Source: JAAGZL01 sp050297535 (GTDB taxonomy: Bacteria; Pseudomonadota; Gammaproteobacteria; Chromatiales; Chromatiaceae). From it: a stretch of 13,128 bases of DNA. The stretch spans positions 1 to 13,128 of the forward strand of contig JBNKSV010000052.1 in NCBI GenBank assembly GCA_050297535.1, read 5' to 3'. Below the pieces are notes generated by a model that saw nothing but the letters and a program-made list of their open reading frames with translations, did not search any database and was not told where the DNA came from. The translations under genes and the position numbers were made by a program. Positions 1 to 5,335 of the stretch are shown here, in pieces; position 1 is the stretch's first letter; every line of letters begins with the position of its first letter.

Positions 1-1191
1 GTCATCGGCATTATTGTCGCCGCACGGGTGCAGATGACAGACATGCCGCAACTGGTTGCTATCCTGCATAGCTTTGTTGGTCTGGCCGCTGTGTTTATTG
101 GATTTGCCAGCTATCTCGATCCCGAGGCCCATTTCACCGGGACGGAAAAGACCATCCACGATGTGGAGATCTATCTCGGTGTCCTGATCGGTGCCGTCAC
201 CTTTACCGGGTCGGTGATCGCCTTCGGTAAGCTCAGCGCCCGCATCACCAGCAAGCCGCTCTATCTGCCGATGCGACACTGGCTGAACCTGGGGCTGGGC
301 CTGATCTGTATCTGGCTGGGTGTGGGCTTTGTCGGGGCCGAGAGCGTTGGCGGCGGTCTGTTGCCGTTGATCCTGATGACCCTGATCGCCTTCGCCTTCG
401 GGGTGCACATGGTGATGGCCATCGGCGGTGCCGATATGCCGGTGGTGATCTCCATGCTCAACAGTTACTCCGGGTGGGCCGCGGCAGCCACCGGTTTCAT
501 GCTCTCCAATGATCTGCTGATTGTCACCGGCGCCCTGGTGGGGAGCAGCGGCGCCATCCTCTCCTATATTATGTGTCGGGCCATGAACCGCCGGTTTCTC
601 TCGGTGATCGCCGGTGGTTTCGGTTCCGATGGCGGCGTGCCTTCCACCGGAGGCGAAGAAGAGCAGGGCGAGGTTACGCCGATCTCGGCAGAGGAGGTAG
701 GGCAGCTACTCAAGGAGTCGAAAGAGGTGGTTATAGTCCCAGGCTACGGCATGGCCGTGGCCCAGGCCCAGCACACCATCCATGACATCACCAAAAAGCT
801 GCGTGATCACGGGGTGAATGTGCGTTTTGCCATCCACCCGGTGGCGGGCCGCATGCCCGGGCATATGAACGTGTTGCTGGCCGAGGCCAAGGTGCCATAT
901 GACATTGTTCTGGAGATGGACGAGATCAACGGGGAGTTTCCCGATATAGATGCGGTCTTGGTGATCGGGGCCAACGACATCGTCAACCCCTCGGCCCAGA
1001 CCGACCCGAACAGCCCCATCGCCGGTATGCCGGTGCTGGAGGTGTGGAAGGCCGAGACGGTGGTGGTGATGAAGCGCAGCATGGCCACGGGCTACGCCGG
1101 GGTGCAGAACCCGCTGTTCTATAAAGATAATACCCGCATGCTGTTCGGTGACGCCAAGGCCAGCGTGGAGGGGATACTGGCCACTATTTAG
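1..1191 (+). CDS. pntB: NAD(P)(+) transhydrogenase (Re/Si-specific) subunit beta, 5' truncated by window edge
   Basis: This is the membrane and NADP(H)-binding subunit of the proton-translocating transhydrogenase, which uses the proton gradient to drive hydride transfer from NADH to NADP+. The reading frame is open from base 1 (Val-Ile-Gly-Ile-Ile...), so the true start lies upstream; 396 residues are visible against about 460 in known PntB, so roughly 65 are missing. The visible N-terminal half is hydrophobic with several membrane segments and carries the family motif HSFVGLAAV. The C-terminal domain III carries GYGMAVAQAQ, the HPVAGRMPGHMNVLLAEA stretch, IGANDIVNP and KRSMATGYAGVQNPLF, which form the NADP(H) site. 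pntA presumably lies upstream. A 188-bp AT-rich gap follows. The sequence looks intact and typical; the assignment is near certain. Confidence 0.96.
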   Translation, partial: VIGIIVAARVQMTDMPQLVAILHSFVGLAAVFIGFASYLDPEAHFTGTEKTIHDVEIYLGVLIGAVTFTGSVIAFGKLSARITSKPLYLPMRHWLNLGLGLICIWLGVGFVGAESVGGGLLPLILMTLIAFAFGVHMVMAIGGADMPVVISMLNSYSGWAAAATGFMLSNDLLIVTGALVGSSGAILSYIMCRAMNRRFLSVIAGGFGSDGGVPSTGGEEEQGEVTPISAEEVGQLLKESKEVVIVPGYGMAVAQAQHTIHDITKKLRDHGVNVRFAIHPVAGRMPGHMNVLLAEAKVPYDIVLEMDEINGEFPDIDAVLVIGANDIVNPSAQTDPNSPIAGMPVLEVWKAETVVVMKRSMATGYAGVQNPLFYKDNTRMLFGDAKASVEGILATI

Positions 1192-1379
1192 CTGGCCAAG
1201 GATAGGGAGGCGGCTTTATTAAAGAAAAGAGGGGCATAGCAATCTTAAAATATTATAGTATTAGCGGAATCTGATGTAGGTTAAGATCTTTTTATTATTC
1301 TTGGCCTGCCTGTTTTTAATACTATGTATAGATCGGACACCGATAGACCTGAATCGAGACGGTTGAAAAGAGGCTGATT
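1192..1379. other. Intergenic gap between pntB and the ferredoxin gene
   Basis: This is an AT-rich 188-bp gap. It has no convincing intrinsic terminator for pntB: AAGATCTT (1283-1290) followed by TTT is a short palindrome next to a T run, but the stem is too weak. A -35-like TTGGCC (1301-1306) and AT-rich TACTATGTATAG (1320-1331) could contain a promoter for the downstream gene, but neither hexamer is a good match at good spacing. No small ORF with a ribosome binding site was found. Confidence 0.35.
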
Positions 1380-1703
1380 ATGGCAAGACCAGAAAAACAT
1401 GTATTCGTCTGTACCCAATCCAGACCAGCCGGTCATCCGCGTGGCTCCTGTGCGGAGAAGGGGGCAGGGGATCTTATGGGCGAGTTTGGACAGCAGTTCG
1501 AGCAGAAGGGGCTCTGGGGCAGATTCCTTCTGACCAGCGCCGGTTGCATGGGTGGTTGTAATTCCGGCCCGGTGGTATTGGTCTATCCCGAGGGTGTTAT
1601 GTACGGTGGTGTGACCAAAGAGGATGTAAGCGCGATAGTCGATGATCATTTGCTTGGCGATAAGCCCGTCGAGCGTCTGAAGGTCTCTTCAGAGGTGTGG
1701 TAG
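1380..1703 (+). CDS. Shethna-type (thioredoxin-like) [2Fe-2S] ferredoxin
   Basis: This is a 107-residue soluble one-electron carrier. The four cysteines C11, C24, C56 and C60 (spacing C-x12-C then C-x3-C, in CTQSRPAGHPRGSC and CMGGC) match the thioredoxin-fold [2Fe-2S] ferredoxins related to Azotobacter Shethna protein I, and the length is typical. The motifs VLVYPEGVMY and the ending SSEVW also fit that family. The ATG at 1380 follows AAAAGAGG (1366-1373), a fair ribosome binding site. It sits between pntB and korAB, which suggests a role in redox traffic among these enzymes, but such ferredoxins occur in many contexts and its partner cannot be read from the sequence. It is separated from korA by 104 bp that includes a hairpin, so it may be its own transcription unit. 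Confidence 0.9.
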   Translation: MARPEKHVFVCTQSRPAGHPRGSCAEKGAGDLMGEFGQQFEQKGLWGRFLLTSAGCMGGCNSGPVVLVYPEGVMYGGVTKEDVSAIVDDHLLGDKPVERLKVSSEVW

Positions 1704-1729
1704 ACACCTCTGCATTCGGCGAAATTTTT
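1690..1729 (+). terminator. Hairpin at the ferredoxin gene end, possible weak terminator
   Basis: A perfect 9-bp stem pairs 1690-1698 (CAGAGGTGT) with 1704-1712 (ACACCTCTG), with a 5-base loop that contains the stop codon of the ferredoxin gene. The TTTTT run comes only at 1725-1729, 12 bases after the stem, which is too far for a classic intrinsic terminator. It may be a weak terminator, an attenuator between the ferredoxin gene and korA, or an mRNA 3'-end stabiliser. Confidence 0.45.
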
Positions 1730-1745
1730 AATCAATAAATTTTTA

Positions 1746-1762
1746 CAATTCCGGTAGAATTG
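1746..1762. promoter_or_regulatory. Perfect 6-5-6 inverted repeat upstream of korA, candidate operator or promoter element
   Basis: CAATTC-CGGTA-GAATTG is a perfect dyad with 6-base arms and a 5-base spacer, lying 45 bases before the korA start. It contains TAGAAT (1755-1760), a 5 of 6 match to the sigma-70 -10 box, and overlaps TTGACC (1760-1765), a -35-like hexamer, so a protein bound here would overlap likely promoter elements. No well-placed second hexamer was found for either one, so the promoter itself is not assigned. Confidence 0.35.
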
Positions 1763-1807
1763 ACCGCTTGGTAACCATCCGGACCTGTTTAACTGTAGGG
1801 GAGTCCC

Positions 1808-3523
1808 ATGACGGAAAAGAATGATCTGATCATAAGGATTGCTGGTGAGGGCGGTGAAGGTATCGTCTCTACTGGTGATTTCATAGCCGCGGCCTGTGCC
1901 CGTGCCGGTCTTGAGATATACACCTTCAAGACCTTTCCGGCCGAGATCAAGGGCGGCTACTGTCTGTATCAGGTACGCGCCAGCGCAGAGCGTATCTATA
2001 ACCAGGGCGATACCTTTGATGTATTCGTGGCCTACAACGGTGAGGCCTACGAACTGAATAAGCATCTTCTTACCCCCGGTACCACCTTTGTGTACGACGG
2101 CCCCGGCGGCGATTTTGAGCCGGAGATCCCGGAGGGTGTAACCGCCTATGCCATCCCCATGTCCACGACCGCAAAGGAGCTGGGGTCCTATCGCTCCAAG
2201 AACATGGTGGCCCTGGGCGCCCTGTCGGTGCTGTTCAATATCCCGGAAAAGACCCTGATCGAGGTGCTGACCAACAAGTTCAAGTCCAAGGGCGAGGACA
2301 TCCTGGAGTTCAACCTCAAGGCCTTTGCCGAGGGCAAGAAGTTGGCTGAGGTACATGAGAAGACAGACAAGTGGCGGGTTGCCGATGCCACCGAGCCCAA
2401 AGATGTTATCGTTATCTCCGGTAATGAGGCGGTGGGCTTAGGCGCCATCCTGGGCAAGCTGGATTTCTTCTCCGCCTATCCCCTGACCCCGGCTACCGAA
2501 GTGGCTAAATTTGTCTCCAAACAGATCCCGAAAACCGGCGGCACCCTGATCCAGGCCGAGGATGAGATCGCATCCATCTCTCAGGTGATGGGCGCATCCT
2601 TTGCCGGTAAGCGTTCTATGACCGCTACCTCTGGTCCCGGATTGGCGCTTATGAGTGAGATGATCGGCATGAGTACCATGGCCGAACTGCCTGCCCTGAT
2701 TGTGGACGTACAGCGTGGTGGTCCTTCCACCGGCCTGCCCACCAAGCATGAGCAGTCCGATCTGTTTATCGCCGTCCACGGTGGCCATGGCGATTCCCCA
2801 CGTATCGTGCTGTCGGTAGAAGACGTAAACGACTGTGTGCATATGACGGTGCAGGCCCTGAATATGGCCGATAAGTATCAGGCCCCGGTCATTATGCTTT
2901 CCGACGGTTCTCTGGCATTCGCCACCCAGACCATCCCTGCGCCCAAGCCGGATGAGATCGAGGTGGTGGAGCGTGAGCGTTGGGACGGTCAAGGCGAATA
3001 CCAGCGCTACAAGATGACCGAGAACTATATTTCACCTATGGTGGATCCGGGTACCCCGGGCGGTATGCACGTGGCGGCCAGTCTGGAGCACTCTGAGTCT
3101 GGCGCACCTAAATATACCGCGGAGAATCACGAGGCCAACGCGGTCAAGAGGTTCGAAAAGATCAAGGCGGTTATTAATGAGTATCCGCCGGTCGAGATCG
3201 ACGGCGAGGGTGAGGCAGACATAGGTATCATCACCTGGGGCAGCACCATCGGTGTGGTGCGCGAGGCCATAGATCGTCTGCAGGCCGAGGGTTATAAGGT
3301 GAAGGGCTTCTATCCCAAGCTTATGTACCCGATGCCGGTTGAGCAGTATGAGGCCTTCGCCGCGACCTGTAAGAAGATCCTGGTGCCAGAGGTGAACTTC
3401 CAGGGTCAGCTTTCTCACTTTATTCGGGCCGAAACCTCCATCAAGCCCATCCCATATACCATCTGCGGCGGTCTCCCGTTTACCCCCGCTATGATCGTGA
3501 ACAAGGTTAAGGAGATCAGCTAA
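1808..3523 (+). CDS. korA: 2-oxoacid:ferredoxin oxidoreductase, fused gamma-alpha subunit (probably 2-oxoglutarate-type)
   Basis: With KorB this thiamine-diphosphate enzyme oxidatively decarboxylates a 2-oxoacid to the acyl-CoA while reducing ferredoxin; the reverse reaction fixes CO2. The 571-residue chain has a gamma domain at about 1-185 (GEGGEGIVSTGD at 13-24, FPAEIKGG at 43-50) and an alpha domain from about 200 (YPLTPATE at 224-231, SGPGL at 275-279, RGGPSTGLPTKHEQSDLF at 303-320). A C-terminal transketolase-like domain is near 468-571 (ITWGST at 475-480). There is no ferredoxin (delta) domain. This gamma-alpha fusion is the usual arrangement for 2-oxoglutarate enzymes, but the substrate cannot be proved from motifs. 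The ATG is preceded by AGGGGAG at 1797-1803. The stop codon overlaps the korB start, implying translational coupling. Confidence 0.93.
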   Translation: MTEKNDLIIRIAGEGGEGIVSTGDFIAAACARAGLEIYTFKTFPAEIKGGYCLYQVRASAERIYNQGDTFDVFVAYNGEAYELNKHLLTPGTTFVYDGPGGDFEPEIPEGVTAYAIPMSTTAKELGSYRSKNMVALGALSVLFNIPEKTLIEVLTNKFKSKGEDILEFNLKAFAEGKKLAEVHEKTDKWRVADATEPKDVIVISGNEAVGLGAILGKLDFFSAYPLTPATEVAKFVSKQIPKTGGTLIQAEDEIASISQVMGASFAGKRSMTATSGPGLALMSEMIGMSTMAELPALIVDVQRGGPSTGLPTKHEQSDLFIAVHGGHGDSPRIVLSVEDVNDCVHMTVQALNMADKYQAPVIMLSDGSLAFATQTIPAPKPDEIEVVERERWDGQGEYQRYKMTENYISPMVDPGTPGGMHVAASLEHSESGAPKYTAENHEANAVKRFEKIKAVINEYPPVEIDGEGEADIGIITWGSTIGVVREAIDRLQAEGYKVKGFYPKLMYPMPVEQYEAFAATCKKILVPEVNFQGQLSHFIRAETSIKPIPYTICGGLPFTPAMIVNKVKEIS

Positions 3524-4398
3524 TGGTTAATGCACTATTCAATAAGGTTGATATGAAGCCGAAGGATTACAAGTCCGAGGTTAAGCCGGTCTGGTGTCCT
3601 GGATGTGGCCATCATGGCGTTCTGGCCAGTGTCTATCGCTCACTCTCCGAGTTGGGTATACAGCCGTCAGACTTTATAAATATTTCCGGTATCGGTTGTT
3701 CTTCGCGCCTGCCTTACTTCGTGCAGTCTTACAAGATGCACACCCTGCATGGCCGTGCCGGTGCAGTGGCTACAGGTACCCAGTTGGCGCGCCCTGATCT
3801 GCCGGTCCTGATCACTGGCGGCGACGGCGATGGTTTCTCCATCGGCGGCGGCCACATGCCGCACATGGCGCGTAAGAATGTGAACATGACCTATGTGCTA
3901 ATGGATAACGGCATCTATGGTCTCACCAAGGGTCAGGTATCACCCACATCCCGGCGTGAGATGAAGGCCTACACCACCCCGTACGGCGGTGTCGAAGAGC
4001 CGCTGAACCCGATTCTGTACATGCTCACCTACGGCGCTACCTATGTGGCCCAGGCCTTTGCCGGTAACCCGACCATGTGTGCCGAGATGATCAAGGGGGC
4101 GCTACAGCATAAGGGCTTTGCCTATGTGAACATCTTCTCCCAGTGTCCGACCTTCAACAAGATCGACACCGCCAAGTTCTTCCGTGAGGTCGTGGAAGAT
4201 GTGCCGGAGGATCACGACACCAGCGATGTTGAGGCGGCCATGCGTCTGGCGCGCCGTCCCAACGGTAAGGCGCCGGTCGGTCTGCTGTACAAAGAGGAGC
4301 GCGAGACCCTGGATGAGGCCATGGCCGGTCTGGTCAAGCTGGTGGGTGGTAGCAAGGACTACGATCTGAACAAGATCGTAGACGCAAACCGGCCCTGA
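3523..4398 (+). CDS. korB: 2-oxoacid:ferredoxin oxidoreductase subunit beta (probably 2-oxoglutarate-type)
   Basis: This 291-residue subunit binds thiamine diphosphate and one [4Fe-4S] cluster. Visible signatures are WCPGCGHHG (C25, C28), GIGCSSRLPYF (C59) and SQCPTFN (C208), giving four cluster ligands as in pyruvate:ferredoxin oxidoreductase beta subunits. The cofactor loop GDGDGFSIGG (100-109) is followed by MDNGIYGLTKGQ (127-138). The length is usual for a two-subunit KorAB enzyme. The ATG overlaps the korA TAA by one base (TAATG) and has a strong ribosome binding site, AAGGAG at 3509-3514, inside korA. No dedicated small ferredoxin subunit lies in the operon, so electrons must pass to a separate carrier; the [2Fe-2S] protein upstream and the 642-residue flavoprotein downstream are candidates. 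Confidence 0.94.
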   Translation: MVNALFNKVDMKPKDYKSEVKPVWCPGCGHHGVLASVYRSLSELGIQPSDFINISGIGCSSRLPYFVQSYKMHTLHGRAGAVATGTQLARPDLPVLITGGDGDGFSIGGGHMPHMARKNVNMTYVLMDNGIYGLTKGQVSPTSRREMKAYTTPYGGVEEPLNPILYMLTYGATYVAQAFAGNPTMCAEMIKGALQHKGFAYVNIFSQCPTFNKIDTAKFFREVVEDVPEDHDTSDVEAAMRLARRPNGKAPVGLLYKEERETLDEAMAGLVKLVGGSKDYDLNKIVDANRP

Positions 4399-4410
4399 TA
4401 CGCCTGCATT

Positions 4411-5055
4411 GTGGATGAACCGCTAGAACGGTTTGCAGACAGGGAAAGTCTGTTAAGAGCCAGAGGAAAGGATGGGAACCTGGTCGATGCGGATATATCG
4501 TTTCTGGATCTGCATGGCCTGGATCTGTCAGGACTGAACCTCTCAGGTGCCCTCCTCACGGAGAGTAACCTGAGGGGAGTCAATCTGGAGGGATCGAATC
4601 TCACCTCCGTGTTTGCGCAAGACGCGGCGATGGATGGGGTTAACCTTAAACAGGCAGTGTTGTGTCATGGCCTGTTTCAGCGCGTATCTCTTACTGAGGT
4701 CGACTTTTGCGGAGCTGATCTGGCCGAGGGCAAATTTTTTATCTGCAATCTGCAACGGAGCAGCTTTTCCGGGGTGAAGATGCAGGATGCCGAGATGCTG
4801 GCCTGTGATCTGAGCCAAGCCAGATTCGAGGGCAGTGATTTGCAAGGAGCGGTATTGCGCGAATCAGAGCTAGATGGAGCGGAATTTATCTCTTGTAACC
4901 TGTGTGGAGTGGATTTTCGCAAGGCGACGCTGTTATCCGCAAGATTTGAGTCAGTTGTGGTCGATGGGGCGCTCTATTATGGCAAGCCGCCTTGGGATGG
5001 AGATGCCAAAAAGGCGGATTGGGAACGGATAATGCCGACCTTTGATGGGGAGTGA
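4411..5055 (+). CDS. Pentapeptide-repeat protein
   Basis: This is a 214-residue protein whose residues from about 26 to 188 are tandem pentapeptides of the A(D/N)LXX type, for example LDLSGLNLSGALL, SNLRGVNLEGSNL and CDLSQARFEGSDL. Such repeats fold into a right-handed quadrilateral beta helix; molecular functions vary and this one is unknown. Six cysteines (C85, C100, C112, C132, C162, C165) lie within the repeats, several at equivalent turn positions. No signal peptide or membrane segment is seen, so it is probably cytoplasmic. It starts only 12 bases after the korB stop, in the same frame, at GTG 4411 without an obvious ribosome binding site; no other ATG, GTG or TTG in this frame precedes the repeats. 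It is therefore probably translated by reinitiation from korAB mRNA. Base composition is less GC-rich than korAB. Confidence 0.85.
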   Translation: MDEPLERFADRESLLRARGKDGNLVDADISFLDLHGLDLSGLNLSGALLTESNLRGVNLEGSNLTSVFAQDAAMDGVNLKQAVLCHGLFQRVSLTEVDFCGADLAEGKFFICNLQRSSFSGVKMQDAEMLACDLSQARFEGSDLQGAVLRESELDGAEFISCNLCGVDFRKATLLSARFESVVVDGALYYGKPPWDGDAKKADWERIMPTFDGE

Positions 5056-5335
5056 AAGTGGATGTTACTTATTGAATTTATTGGAATTTCAATATATTAA
5101 TGATTTCAAATAAATCCCCCCATAACAATTACTAATGAGCGGATCAGATATAAGAGTTTGACGGGGAGGCTAGGTTTCAGTTCACTTACCGATCCGTGCT
5201 GTTTTTTGTTTTGAGGTATTTGCTTTGAGGGGCTGTAAAAAAGTCCATTAATTTATTAACATCTACTAAATATCTACATCTCCGGATGTGCCCTGCGTGT
5301 GCAGGTATGTGTAAAAGAACCTGGAGTAGAACATA
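5056..5335. other. 280-bp AT-rich intergenic region upstream of the flavoprotein gene
   Basis: No gene is visible here. CGGATC (5139-5144) and GATCCG (5191-5196) form a distant inverted repeat followed by GCTGTTTTTTG, which could act as a poor terminator of the korAB-pentapeptide transcript. TTTGAGG occurs twice, at 5210-5216 and 5224-5230, 14 bases apart. The second copy could supply a -35-like TTGAGG (5225-5230), followed after 17 bases by a weak -10-like TTAATT (5248-5253). Two small hairpins follow and are listed separately. A promoter for the downstream gene is likely in this interval but cannot be fixed. Confidence 0.4.
5276..5305 (+). promoter_or_regulatory. Two tandem small hairpins in the probable 5' leader of the 642-residue flavoprotein gene
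   Basis: The first hairpin is ACATC-TCCG-GATGT (5276-5289), a perfect 5-bp stem with a loop of the stable UNCG class closed by C-G. Two bases later comes CCTGC-GTGT-GCAGG (5292-5305), a perfect 5-bp stem with a 4-base loop. Neither is followed by a T run, so they are not terminators. They end 15 bases before the CTGGAG (5321-5326) ribosome binding site, a position where leader structure or a regulator could influence translation or mRNA stability. Confidence 0.4.

Noticed and set aside
1194..1306. Inverted repeat GGCCAAG (1194-1200) and CTTGGCC (1300-1306)
   Set aside because: Seven-base arms about 100 bases apart in an AT-rich gap are likely chance, with no terminator features.
1646..2356. 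236-residue open frame on the minus strand opposite korA
   Set aside because: It overlaps a well-identified gene, has no recognisable domain, and is explained by the codon bias of the sense strand.
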